Of a DNA stretch of 64,000 bases, positions 46,323 to 58,509 are shown one piece after another. Source of the DNA: Branchinecta lynchi (taxonomy: Eukaryota; Arthropoda; Branchiopoda; Anostraca; Branchinectidae). The notes beneath the pieces are model-generated. The model did no database searches, was not told where the DNA came from, and saw only the letters and a program-made list of their open reading frames with translations. Position numbers and translations under genes: made by a program. The stretch's first letter is position 1. Every line of letters starts with the position of its first letter. The DNA is taken from assembly GCA_023053575.1 (NCBI GenBank), contig JAKZAP010000007.1, forward strand, positions 18,079,304-18,143,303, given 5' to 3'.

Positions 46323-46631
46323 GCTAAGGACTGGTGAATAAACCAGATCCGGTCTATCTCGTTCGTTGCCACAGCAAATAGGAGGCGAATCAATCATTGG
46401 GTCTAATGCCGTTGGGCCATGGCTAACGTCTTCTCTGACTATCGGCTTGGCCGAGCAGGGGTTGCACAGTAGGAATGTCTGTTGGTGTTTCTCACTGTAT
46501 TGTTCTACGAGAGTGTCACACCCCTTGTGGAAAAATGTACCACAACCTCCGATCAAAGAAGAGCAAATTATCGTGTCTCTGCTATTGAATTTCAGAGACG
46601 CATTACACTTGTTACATTTCGAATTACTCAT
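46323..46631 (-). CDS. LINE-B ORF1, N-terminal part with a PHD finger (103 codons)
   Basis: It starts at ATG 46631-46629. Cys6, Cys9, Cys23, Cys30, His35, Cys38, Cys56 and Cys59 form a C4-H-C3 pattern, that is, a PHD-type zinc finger. The segment ends with SPVLS, encoded in the TSD. The same codon phase resumes at 41907, so ORF1 would be 488 residues with one TSD copy. PHD fingers at the front of LINE ORF1 proteins are known in CR1-like elements; in host proteins they read histone tails. Beyond 46323 the apparent frame is transposon sequence. Confidence 0.85.
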
Positions 46632-49600
46632 TGTGTTGCGAGAGCAACACTTTGGTTTTGTCCTCGTTTTTTTTTTTTTTTTTTTTTTTTCCTATGACTC
46701 CGATTTCATTTTATTCCTGGTAACTGAGAAGGGTCTAACCTGTGCGGTTTTTACGGAAAGTGTGGACCTTAGGCCGGATTGATGAATATGACATTACATT
46801 TTGGAAAGCTCCGTAGAACTCTTGCCTGGGGCCAATAAGGATGGTTTTTGCTTGTCATCGAGCCAGAGCCTACGGTTTGCGAAGTGAAGTGGAGTTGTAT
46901 AGCCTATGTCAGAGAGGACTATCTGAAGTTGTGTAGCGAACCTTTCGTTTCATCAAAAGATGTTTCTGCTTTCGAGTGGAAAGCTCCGTTCTAGCACGCA
47001 AGCAGGCAGGCACCAGTTTCAAATTGAAGATGGACTAAAATCTATAAGTGTTAAATATATGCGGCAGTTACCCGGCCCCACAGCCAACATATCTTCTTTG
47101 AGTGATAAATAGAAAAATCTACAGAGACAAAAAAGTGGCTTTTTCCCACGGGTCCGAAAGTGCTGCCATCTATTGTTTCTGTCCATGTCTGCGACGATTT
47201 CAGCTGAGTTTATAATTTTTTTTTTTTGCACTTTGGTTTGTGGTAGAGTAACGGTATCAGATGTGCCTCTTAAACTTTAAAAGTTCTCTCATTGCTAAAG
47301 AAACTAGAGCTTATCCTTTGCTCCTTTCTAAGTCGTGACGTTAGAAAGTTGGCCTACGGCAAAAAAGTCAACTTTTGAACTAAGACAGGTAGAATTTTTT
47401 TTTCGACGGCAATCGATAGCCATTGATGAGCCGATCAAAGTATATGCCATCCATTTTTTGGTACAAAAATTCCTTCATGAGATACACCAGTTTGAAAATT
47501 TCAAAGGGGTTGACAACTTCATAGTAAGGTACATTGGAACCAAAAACAGGCGATACCAGTTATGATACATATAGGGGACTTTTAAGCAACAGTCGACTGT
47601 TAGCCCATAATCATCTTCGGTAATGAGGGGTTTGCAGCTTTTGCTTGTTGGTATACCTGTTATTTGTTTCCGGTGTATTCGATGGTAAGAACAATTTGGT
47701 TCCCAATGGTAAGATATGCAAGGGACTTGTAAGTAATAATCGGCTGTTATGCTACAATCATCTTCTGCGATGATGGGTTTGCAGCTTTTGCTACCTGGTG
47801 TACCCATTATTTGTTTCCGGTTAACTTAATGTATATCACGGGAGAGGGACTTGTAAGTAGGAATCGGTTCACGAGGGGCTAGGAATTTTTGCAAATGGGT
47901 GCACATTGTATTCGATTTCTATAAATCTGACGGTAAGAAAGTTTGTGTCGATGGTCTATCAGTGTAACCGAGGATTAACTGTTTACACAACGGATACAAA
48001 CGAAAATGTAAAGCAATGAGGTAGTTTCATAATAATTAATAGGGTCATCTATAGTATTTTAATCCTGAAAAGTTACGGATAGCTTTCTATTACCAACTAG
48101 ATTATATAAGATATTGTTCCAAGTTTTCATCCGTCACGATGTCTACGATTGAAAAGGATAAAGTACAACTGACTGCAAAGTTAATTTAGTCCCTTCGTCC
48201 TATATTATTTTGTTGTTGTTTTTACAACGCTGAAGAATACCTTTTGATCATATGATTATTTTTTTTAGAACATCCCGTTTAAAAAGCTTATGCTATAATC
48301 ATCTTCAGCGATGAGGGGCTTGCAACTTTTGATAGCTGGTATATCCATTATTTGTTTCCGGTGAATTTGATGTCAGTCACGGGAGACGGACTTGTAAGCA
48401 AGAATCGGTTCACGAGAGGCTAGAAATTTTTGAAAATTGGTGCACATTGTATTCGATTTCTGTAAATATGACAGTAAGAAAGTTTGTATCGATGGTCTAT
48501 CGCTATAACCTAGGATTAACTGTTTACGCAACGGGTACAAACGATACGGTAATGTAAAACAATAAGTTAATTTTGTAATAATTAATAGTGTCATCTATGG
48601 TATTTTAATCCTGAAAAGTTACGGATAGCTTTATAATATCAACTAGATTATATAAGATATTGTTCCAAGTTTTCATCCGTCACGATATCTACGATTGAAA
48701 AGGATAAAGTTCAACTTCGACGGCAATCGATAGCCGCTGATGAGCTGATCAAAGTATATGACATCCATTTTTTGGTAAAAAAAATTCCTTTATGAGATAC
48801 ACCAGTTTGAAAGTTTCAAGGGGTTGACAACTTCAGTAGTAAGGTACACACTGAAACCAAAAATAGGCGATACCAGTTGTGAGACATTTAGGGGATTTGT
48901 ACGCGACAGGCAACTGTTAGCTCATAATCATCTTCGGCAATGAGGGGTTTGCAGCTCTCGCTAGTTGGCGTACCTGTCATTTGATGAACAATTTGGTTCC
49001 CAAATGTAAAACATGCAAGGGACTTGTAAGTAATAATCGGCTGTTATGCTACACAAATCTTCAGCGATGAGGGGTTTGCAACTTTTGCTAGTCGGTATAC
49101 CCATTATTTTTATCCGGTGAACTTGATGTCTATCACGGGAAAGGGACTTGTCAGTAGAATCGGTGCACGAGGGGCTAGAAATTAGTGCAAATTGTTGCAC
49201 ATTGTATTCGATTTATATAAATCTGACGGTAAGAAAGTTTGTATCGTTGGTCTATCGCTGTAACCTAGGATTTACTGTTAACGCAACGGGTACAAACGAT
49301 ACTGTAATGTAAAACAAGGTAGTTTCGTAATAATTAATAGTGTCATCTATGGTATTTTAATCCTAAAAAGTTACGGATAGCTTTATAATACCAACTAGAT
49401 TATATAGGATATTATTCCAAGTTTTCATCCGTCACGATGTCTACGATTGAAAAGGATAAAGTTCAACTGACTGCAAAGTCAATTTAGTCCCTTTTTCCGA
49501 TATGCTTTTGTTGTGGTTAGGGCAATCGATAGCTCTTGAAGAGCTGATCAAAATATATGCCATCAAATTTTCTGAACAAAAATCCTTCATGAGATAAGCC

Positions 49601-49731
49601 AGTTTGAAAGTTTCAAGGGGTTGACAACTTCAGGAGTAAGGTACACACTGAAACCAAAAATAGGCGATACCAGTTGTGAGACATGTAAGGGACTTGTAAG
49701 CAACATTCGACTGTAAGCAACAGTCGACTGT
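46631..49731 (+). mobile_element. Helitron B, 5' part, truncated at the arm junction
   Basis: The 5' end follows A 46630 and sits exactly at the LINE-B ORF1 ATG. The sequence follows Helitron C closely, including the poly-T tract at 46669-46690, up to CAGTCGACTGT at 49721-49731. There it switches to antisense LINE-A ORF2. Its own 3' end is missing; the CTAG at 51856 belongs to the Helitron D copy. Confidence 0.85.
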
Positions 49732-51568
49732 CACCACCTAACATAGCAAGTAACATATTAGCACGATTAGAACTTGAACAGTTGTTGCTGCTCAGGTTTT
49801 CAAGATCACAATTAAGGTCGCCAGTTATCAGACACGAAAGTCCATGCTTTTTTATTTTATCGATACACTTCGAGAGCCTTGCAACACTAATGGCAAACAG
49901 TCTATCTGACCGATCATCACGATAGTCCGTAGGGAGGTACACATTCACGACCACCATATCATGGACTCTGACAGCAAGAAAGTCTAATGCCGAATCAAAC
50001 ACAGAAGAGGATAGAGAGGATCTGGTGTAAGTTGCAAGGCCGCCGGATGGCCGGCCGTGAGTGCGAGAGCGTTTGGCTGCGACCGTAAAAACCTGATGGT
50101 TTGGTGACAGGTTCAATAAAGTAAGGCTGAGAGAGGTTGCAAAATGTTCCTGCACACACACAATATCACACCATGAAAGAAGGTCCTCGAGAAAAACTGA
50201 CCGGTTAAGGAGATTTCCATTTAAATTCCACGTTACAACTGCATGCTTAGCGCGGGCGGGTTCTAGATTCATTTTGGTAGGGGTTTAGCATTGTTTATCG
50301 CCTTATTAGCTGGACACCTTACATTGTAGCATGTGTGGCCTTTCTTTTTGCATAAGAGGCAGAACGTGTCTTTAGTGCACATATTGTCCTTCGTGGAGGT
50401 GTGGTCAGAAGCACCACAGCGACCACATATAGGCGTCAATAAGCAAGGCCGCTATGTGACCGACTCCGCGACAGGAATAACATCTTTTCGGGAGAAATTT
50501 GAACTCTTCAGCAGGCAGCTTCTCATAACCGATCCGGACTGAGACTGCAAGAAAGTCTTTGAGATCCTTACTGGTCCCGAAATACAGCTTGAACACTTTG
50601 GAGCGCTCAAAGTTACCGATTTCTATTGCCTTTGATGCACTTGGAACAAGGGATTCTACATCGGTATGAGTCATAGTAGGCGGAACCTGTTTCAAAACGG
50701 CAATAAACAGTTTCTCTTTGAGCATGGCAGAAACCTCAGGCTTACTAACTTTCATTTTCTCGACGATCTTTTCAGCAGATGATTTGGATTTGACGTACAG
50801 TTTCCAGTCCTGTTTCAACTTTCTTAACTCACTTATTTCGGCCGAGTCGGGGCAGACGCTGTCCAAAAACTGCTTACGAGCATCGGGATTATCGAGAGAT
50901 TTTGGCATTTTGAGAACAACGGCATAGGATGGCTGGGGATTGACAGCTACTGGATTAGCGGGGCATGGGGCACTACTTGCCGAAGGGCAGCAGAGGCTCT
51001 GCACTTTAGCTGTCGACACAAAGTTCTTGAATTCTAGGCATAAATCGTTTACCTTGCGGGTTAGCGTAGCGCTTGCCTCGCCAGGAATTGTAGGGACTTC
51101 ATCTGGTTCATATGTAACGAACTTCGGCAGGGCCACTGAATTCTTGTCACAATAGTCAAGAACTTTTAAAATATCCGCAAATGTATCAGCAACTTTCTGC
51201 CTTTCGGTTGGCCGAGTAGCATAACTCGCCACAGACCAAATCGTTTTCTTCGCTTCGCTCACCAAATCTTCGGCGAAAAAATCGCAACCAGTTTTGATGA
51301 TATCGGTATTCGCATTTCCTTTTGATCTCGCCCGCACGGCAAAATTCAGTACAGCGTTCTGTACAAGTCTATTCGGCTGCATCGCGTGAAATGAATTCAG
51401 TTCAGTAGCGTGTGGGCGGAGCCAAAAAACGTGACATCAGAGGTAGTCCAGAGATCGTTGGCCGGAGAGAAAAGCGATGGTTTGTCGTCAGGTGTGATTT
51501 TCTGATATAACTGAGAGACGTTAACTGCTCGAGAGCTGAATGAATACTCTAGGAACGAGAGAGAGATG
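49731..51568 (-). pseudogene. LINE-A copy in the right arm, 3' half missing
   Basis: ORF2 starts at ATG 50272 and is cut after residue 180 or so at 49731. ORF1 runs from 51382 with the same knuckle frameshift as the left copy (near 50450) and has a few substitutions (for example Cys for Ser in KTGxDFF). The ATGA overlap is kept. The 5' flank ATCTATG at 51569-51575 matches the TSD of the left copy. Confidence 0.88.
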
Positions 51569-51856
51569 ATCTATGGTATTTGGTCCTGAAAAGTTACAGA
51601 TAGCTTTATAATACCAACTAGATTATATAAGATAATGTTCCAAGTTTCCACAGGTCACGATGTCTACGATTGAAAAGGATAAAGTTCAACTGGGTGCAAA
51701 GTCAATTTAGTCCCTACTTCCGATATTCTGACAAATTCAGCATTTAACCGTTAGCGAAGAAACAAAACCAAAGTGTTGCTCTCGCAACGCTTTAGTCGGC
51801 GAAGCCGAACAAAGGTTGGTGCAACACTTCACGTTGCCCAGGCAACGTAGGTCTAG
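51569..51856 (+). mobile_element. 3' end of the Helitron D copy, right arm
   Basis: This contains the subterminal inverted repeat CAAAGTGTTGCTCTCGCAAC, the palindrome-rich GGCGAAGCCG segment, hairpin GTTGCCCAGGCAAC and CTAG at 51853-51856, followed by C as in the left arm. Confidence 0.85.
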
Positions 51857-52214
51857 CTTGTGCTTGTGATATTTGTGATGATTTGCGGTATTGCGGATAC
51901 GACAAATGTGTACAAATTATATACCAAAATAAGAGTTAATAAGAAGTATAGCAGAAATAATTAAAATAAATTTTAGGGTTGGTAATTGGAAATTTAAGGA
52001 ATAGTTGAAACAGTTGAATTGGTGATTAAGATTTTCAAGTTTAAAGTTTGTATTTGTTTTTGAAAGAGTAGGTGACATTAAAGAGTTTAAGGAAATATTA
52101 ACGTCACCGTATGGAGGAGGAGCCGTAGCCTAAAAAGTCAAAACTGTTGTTTTTTTTGTTGTATTTTTTTATGAAAAGATACTATACGAGGTCTTGTAAA
52201 AGAAATAAAATTCT

Positions 52215-52870
52215 TCTCGTTTTACTTCTCAGTTTCTGTTTGAAATAGTTTGAATGTTCTTTTTCATCTGTTGGGATACTTTGACCAGTCAAGAAATGTA
52301 TGCAAAACAGTTGCAATTCTTTCAACGCCGATAACCTTGCCAGAAAAGCCTGAAGACTGAGTAACAAGAACCAAAATATTCAAAAGAAGATCAGTTTGTA
52401 GTTGCGTTTTTGTTCGACCTTCCACGACTTTCCACTCGCCTTTTCGACGGCTTTTTACTTTTTTGCGTTTTCGTAAAATTGTCCTAAGCACTGTTTGACA
52501 ATTTCCTGTTTTTGTCAAAAAGGCAAACGCCGACTTTCGCCTTTTCCCTCGGCTTTTTGCAAAAAGACAAACTTGGTAGGTGACCAAGTTACGCTTTCCT
52601 TTTGCTTTTTGCCTCGCTACTTTAGCCAGTTTATCCCAAAATCCAATTAAAGAGGAATTTGATTCAGAGTGAAAATCAGTATTTCGAGACTGTCTCGGAT
52701 TTTAAAGACGAATAATCTGAAGTGCAAGTAAAATACAAATCAAAAATGCCATTTGTCAAAATAGCGTTTTCATCCGAGAAAAGTGAAACGTCCTTAGTAG
52801 CAACTTGCGGCCTGAAAACGATAAAAAGCCAAAGCTGAAAGGGAAAGGCAAAAGCCGAACAAAAACGCAA
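52215..52870 (-). pseudogene. Right-arm copy of the unidentified 224-residue frame, broken
   Basis: This is homologous to 29192-29866. Loss of about 26 bp in the 18-bp repeat near 52690 breaks the frame into 64- and 107-residue pieces. Confidence 0.5.
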
Positions 52871-53077
52871 CTTGTGGCTGTGATTCGACTTTATATTCCT
52901 TTAAAGAGATTAGTGAATCACAACGGAAGATAAAGACACATGATTAGGGAAAAAATAACAAGTACGAGAAAAATAGTAAAGGGTCATACAGACGAATAAG
53001 CCCAAGAGAGGGCGACAAACGCGCATACGCCGTCTTTCAAACTGACTGGCTAACTCTATCTATGAGGTAGATTCTTA

Positions 53078-56000
53078 TTGTGTTGCGAGAGCAACACTTT
53101 GGTTTTGTCCTCGTTTTTTTTTTTTTTTTTTTTTTTCCTATGACTCCGATTTCATTTTATTCCTGGTAACTGAGAAGGGTCTAACCTGTGCGGTTTTTAC
53201 GGAAAGTGTGGACCTTAGGCCGGATTGACGAATATGACATTACATTTTGGAAAGCTCCGTAGAACTCTTGCCTGGGGCCAATAAGGATGGTTTTTGCTTG
53301 TCATCGAGCCAGAGCCTACGGTTTGCGAAGTGAAGTGGAGTTGTATAGCCTATGTCAGAGAGGACTATCTGAAGTTGTGTAGCGAACCTTTCGTTTCATC
53401 AAAAGATGTTTCTGCTTTCGAGTGGAAAGCTCCGTTCTAGCACGCAAGCAGGCAGGCACCAGTTTCAAATTGAAGATGGACTAAAATCTATAAGTGTTAA
53501 ATATTTGCGGCAGTTACCCGGCCCCACAGCCAACATATCTTCTTTGAGTGATAAATAGAAAAATCTACAGAGACAAAAAAGTGGCTTTTTCCCACGGGTC
53601 CGAAAGTGCTGCCATCTATTGTTTCTGTCTATGTCTGCGACGATTTCAGCTGAGTTTATAATTTTTTTTTTTTGCACTTTGGTTTGTGGTAGAGTAACGG
53701 TATCAGATGTGCCTCTTAAACTTTAAAAGTTCTCTCATTGCTAAAGAAACTAGAGCTTATCCTTTGCTCCTTTCTAAGTCGTGACGTTAGAAAGTTGGCC
53801 TACGGCAAAAAAGTCAACTTTTGAACTAAGACAGGTAGAATTTTTTTTTCGACGGCAATCGATAGCCATTGATGGGCTGATCAAAGTATATGTTATCCAT
53901 TTTTTGGTACAAAAATTCCTTCAGGAGATACACCAGTTTGAAAATTTCAAAGGGGTTGACAACTTCATAGTAAGGTACATTGAAACCAAAAATAGGCGAT
54001 ACCAGTTATGATGCATATAGGGGACTTTTAAGCAACAGTCGACTGTTAGCCCATAATCATCTTCGGTAATGAGGGGTTTGCAGCTTTTGCTAGTTGGTAT
54101 ACCTGTTATTTGTTTCCGGTGTATTCGATGGTAAGAACAATTTGGTTCCCAATGGTAAGATATGCAAGAGACTTGTAAGTAATAATCGGCTGTTATGCTA
54201 CAATCATCTTCTGCGATGATGGGTTTGCAGCTTTTGCTAGCTGGTGTACCCATTATTTGTTTCCGGTTAACTTAATGTATATCACGGGAGAGGGACTTGT
54301 AAGTAGGAATCGGTTCACGAGGGGTTAGGAATTTTTGCAAATGGGTGCACATTGTATTCGATTTCTATAAATCTGACGGTAAGAAAGTTTGTGTCGATGG
54401 TCTATCAATGTAACCGAGGATTAACTGTTTACACAACGGATACAAACGAAAATGTAAAGCAATGAGGTAGTTTCATAATAATTAATAGTGTCATCTATGG
54501 TATTTTAATCCTGAAAAGTTACGGATAGCTTTCTATTACCAACTAGATTATATAAGTCACGATGTCTACGATTGAAAAGGATAAAGTACAATTGACTGCA
54601 AAGTTAATTTAGTCCCTTCTTCCTATATTATTTTGTTGTTGTTTTTACAACGCTGAAGAATACCTTTTGATCATATGATTAATTTTTTTAGAACATCCCG
54701 TTTAAAAAGCTTATGCTATAATCATCTTCAGCGATGAGGGGCTTGCAACTTTTGATAGCTGGTATATCCATTATTTGTTTCCGGTGAATTTGATGTCAAT
54801 CACGGGAGACGGACTTGTAAGTAAGAATCGGTTCACGAGGGGCTAGAAATTTTTGAAAATTGGTGCACATTGTATTCGATTTCTGTAAATATGACAGTAA
54901 GAAAGTTTGTATCGATGGTCTATCGCTATAACCTAGGATTAACTGTTTACGCAACGGGTACAAACGATACGGTAATGTAAAACAATAAGGTAATTTTGTA
55001 ATAATTAATAGTGTCATCTATGGTATTTTAATCCTGAAAAGTTACGGATAGCTTTATAATATCAACTAGATTATATAAGATATTGTTCCAAGTTTTCATC
55101 CGTCACGATATCTACGATTGAAAAGGATAAAGTTCGACTTCGACGGCAATCGATAGCCGCTGATGAGCTGATCAAAGTATATGACATCCATTTTTTGGTA
55201 AAAAAATTCCTTTATGAGATAAACCAGTTTGAAAGGTTCAAGGGGTTGACAACTTCAGTAGTAAGATACACACTGAAACCAAAAATAGGCGATACCAGTT
55301 GTGAGACTTTTAGGGGACTTGTACGCGACAGGTGACTATTAGCTCATAATCATCTTCGGCAATGAGGGGTTTGCAGCTCTCGCTAGTTGGCGTACCTGTC
55401 ATTTGATGAACAATTTGGTTCCCAAATGTAAAACTTGCAAGGGACTTTTAAGTAATAATCGGCTGTTATGCTACACAAATCTTCAGCGATTATGGGTTTG
55501 CAACTTTTGCTAGTCGGTGTACCCATTATTTTTATCCGGTGAACTTGATGTCTATCACGGGAAAGGGACTTGTCAGTAGAATCGGTGCACGAGGGGCTAG
55601 AATTTTGTGCAAATTGTTGCAAATTGTATTCGATTTATATAGATCTGACGGTAAGAAAGTTTGTATCGTTGGTCTATCGCTGTAACCTAGGATTTACTGT
55701 TAACGCAACGGGTACAAACGATACTGTAATGTAAAACAAGGTAGTTTCGTAATAATTAATAGTGTCATCTATGGTATTTTAATCCTAAAAAGTTACGGAT
55801 AGCTTTATAATACCAACTAGATTATATAGGATATTATTCCAAGTTTTCATCCGTCACGATGTCTACGATTGAAAAGGATAAAGTTCAACTGACTGCAAAG
55901 TCAATTTAGTCCCTTTTTCCGATATGCTTTTGTTGTGGTTAGGGCAATCGATAGCCCTTGAAGAGCTGATCAAAATATATGCCATCCATTTTTTTGAACA

Positions 56001-56856
56001 AAAATCCTTCATGAGAAGGATTTTTCAGGGGGTTGACAACTTTAGGAGTAAGGTACACACTGAAACCAAAAATAGGCGATACCAGTTGTGAGACATGTAA
56101 GGGACTTGTAAGCAACAGTCGACTGTAAGCAACAGTCGACTGTTAGCTCATAATCATCTTCGGCAACGAGGAGTTTGCAGCTTTTGCTAGTTGGTATACC
56201 TGTTATTTGTCTCAGGTGTATTCGATGGTAAGAACAATTTTGTTCCCAATTGTAAGACATGCATGGGACTTGTAAGTAATAATCGGATTTTATGCTATAA
56301 TCATCTTCAGCGATGAGGGGTTTGCAACTTTTGATAGCTGGTGTATCCATTATTTGTTTCCGGTGAATTTGATGTCAATCACGGGAGAGGGACTTGTAAG
56401 TAAGCACGAGGGGCTAGACATTTTTGAAAATTGGTGCATATTGTATTCGATTTCTGTAAATATGACAGTAAGAAAGTTTGTATCGATGGTCTATCGCTAT
56501 AACCTAGGATTAACTGTTTACGCAACGGGTACAAACGATACGGTAATGTAAAACAATAAGGTAGTTTTGTAATAATTAATAGTGTCATCTATGGTATTTT
56601 CATCCTGAAACGTTACGGATAGCCTTCTTCCGATATTGTTTTGTTGTTGGTTTTACAACGCTAAAGAACATCTTTTGATTAAGTGATTATTCTTTTTAGA
56701 ACATACCGTTTTAAAAGCTTCGATAAGTTGACAATTTCAGCATTTAACCGACAGCGAAGAAACAAAACCAAAGTGTTGCTCTCGCAACACTTTAGCCGGC
56801 GAAGCCGGACAAAGGTTGCCGCAACACTTCACGTTGCCCGGGCAACGTAGGTCTAG
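53078..56856 (+). mobile_element. Helitron C (non-autonomous, 3.78 kb) with a documented empty site
   Basis: The host sequence ATTCTTA is followed by TTGTGTTGCGAGAGCAACAC. The 3' end has the inverted copy, GCCGGCGAAGCCGG, hairpin GTTGCCCGGGCAAC, GTAGGT and CTAG, then host TTTATC. The left arm (28984/28985) reads straight through, so insertion was between A and T without target duplication, the Helitron rule. It has internal ~150-bp repeats and the gene-like segment at 53350-53780, and no Rep/helicase. It closely resembles Helitron B. Confidence 0.93.
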
Positions 56857-57129
56857 TTTATCTAATAATGTGAAGTTGTTCACTACGTTCTCAGCACCTA
56901 GAGGGCATACCATGAAATTCTTGACAAAATTTCGCGCCAATTCGCGCGGAGGGTCCAGCGAACAAGGCCCGGCAAAAACTACGTCTTGAAGATTTGATGA
57001 TGTCAGATTTCTAAAAAAAAAAAAAAGTGGCTGGAAAAAAAACTCTCACACGACCTCCATAGAAAGTAATCACCGTTGTGGGCTAAGCTAAAGTTACCTT
57101 GGATAAACAAGAGCTGTAAGCTCACTATC

Positions 57130-58509
57130 CTCACTATCCTGGTGAAATTCCAATAAAGCTCGTTGTTGAATGTGCCGAGGAAATTAGTTTTATTTTGGCT
57201 GCCATTTTTAACCAGTGTTTTTTAGATTGAATTTTTCCAGACTGTTTTAAAAATGCTTATATCACGCCTATACCCAAATCTAAAAATGTTCAAGATCAGT
57301 CAACGACCTAAGACCTATCTCTATAACCCCTACTATGTCTAAAGTTTTTGAAAGTTTTATTTTTGAACAATTATTTCAAGATATTGAGGCGAACCTAGAC
57401 CCGAGAGAGTTTGGTTTCCGACCTGGTTGCAATACCACGCATTACCTAGTTAGGCTAGTCGATGATCTTTTGAGACATTTGAGAAAAATGCGTACGCGGA
57501 ATAACTACTAAGCGATATTGTGAAAGCGTTCGATAGTCTGGATCACTCTGTAGCGATCGTTGAAGCCAAGGAAATGGGAGCTCCTCAGTTTTTAGTCCGA
57601 TTGCTCGCTAGTTTTTTAACAGGACGGAAACAGTGTGTTATGCTAAGTAGAGCTGATATTTCAGGTTTCTTAGACATCTTCTGTGGTAGTCCCCAGGGGA
57701 CCAAGTTGGGACCTTTGACGTTCTTGATCGTTTTTAACAAGATTTTACTCAGCATTCTTAACCGTTTTAAATTCGCTGACAACCTGTCAACCTTGTCGCT
57801 TCGAGTTGTTCCTCCTAACCAGACCGAGCAATCTTTGTCAACTATTTTCGATCTCATGAAGGAGGAGCAGTCTTAACAAAAGTGTAGTGTTGAGAATTTC
57901 TTTCCTTGAAAAAGATATACCGGTCATAGAAAACATCGGTCTGGAATGTAGAGACAGCGTGAAGTTCCTTGGTGTGATGATTGACGGGATCTGAAGTGGA
58001 ATTCACACGTGCAGAAGATTCTCCAGAAGGCAGCTCCACTTCTTAAGTCATTCGCTTTTCTTCGTAGGTTTGGTCTTTCACCGAAAGTTATGAGGTCTCT
58101 GTACTGTGCGTACATCCGTCCTTGTATAGAGTACTCTTGTGCAGTCTGGCATCCGGGACTTACAGTCGGACAGACTGACAGACTGGAAAGTATCCAGAAG
58201 AGGGTCGTGAAGATTATCCTTGGCCCAACCTACACTTCTTATGAAGATGGATTAGCCAAGCTTGGTCTCTCTACTCTCTCTGACAGACGACACAAACTGA
58301 CAATTGACTTTGGACGCAAATGCCTGACCTCAGACCTTCATAGAACTATATTACCGGACTTTGAAGTACCAAACCTTATTCGACAGAACACCAGACACAA
58401 AGCAGCAAGTGATAATTGTCCGAAACTTGTTCGCCCAAATACACATTCTACTGATAGGTACCTCAAGTCCTTTGTACCCTATTTCATACACCATTTTAAT
58501 TCTATGTAA
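57130..58509 (+). pseudogene. CR1-like LINE ORF2 fragment, right arm
   Basis: This is the mirror copy of 27334-28740, with an extra GA at about 57294 that breaks the frame in the KNVQSVNDL motif, where the left arm is intact. The later frames 57520-57876 and 58009-58509 match the left copy with few changes. Confidence 0.87.

Larger units (their letters stand above)
41917..46323 (+). mobile_element. TIR element with CACGTG minisatellites, inserted in LINE-B ORF1, containing Helitron A
   Basis: The 18-bp TIRs are CGAGGGGTTGCGCGCTGG and, inverted, CGAGGGGTTGCGCACTGG. The target duplication is CTAAGGAC, at 41909-41916 and 46324-46331; it can also be counted as 9 bp (GCTAAGGAC). Without Helitron A it is about 1.7 kb, with a CACGTG array near each end and relics of the G-rich repeat inside. 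No transposase is seen. An 8-bp TSD is compatible with hAT, P or Merlin; the TIR sequence does not decide. Confidence 0.85.
37915..46631 (-). mobile_element. LINE-B, APE-type non-LTR retrotransposon, split by a DNA transposon
   Basis: On the minus strand ORF1 begins at 46631, is interrupted at 46323/41916, resumes and ends at 40750. ORF2 is 40753-38114. A ~200-bp 3' UTR holds a minus-strand AATAAA at 37944-37939 and ends in a (TTGAA)n tail at 37937-37915. Without the insertion it is about 4.3 kb. The 5' UTR is not seen, because Helitron B abuts the ORF1 ATG. No disabling mutation other than the insertions was found. Confidence 0.88.

Noticed and set aside
48715..48770. Hammerhead-ribozyme-like CTGATGAG in Helitron repeats
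   Set aside because: The matching GAAA after stem II and a cleavage triplet are missing, and other Helitron copies have TTGATGAG, so the motif is not conserved.
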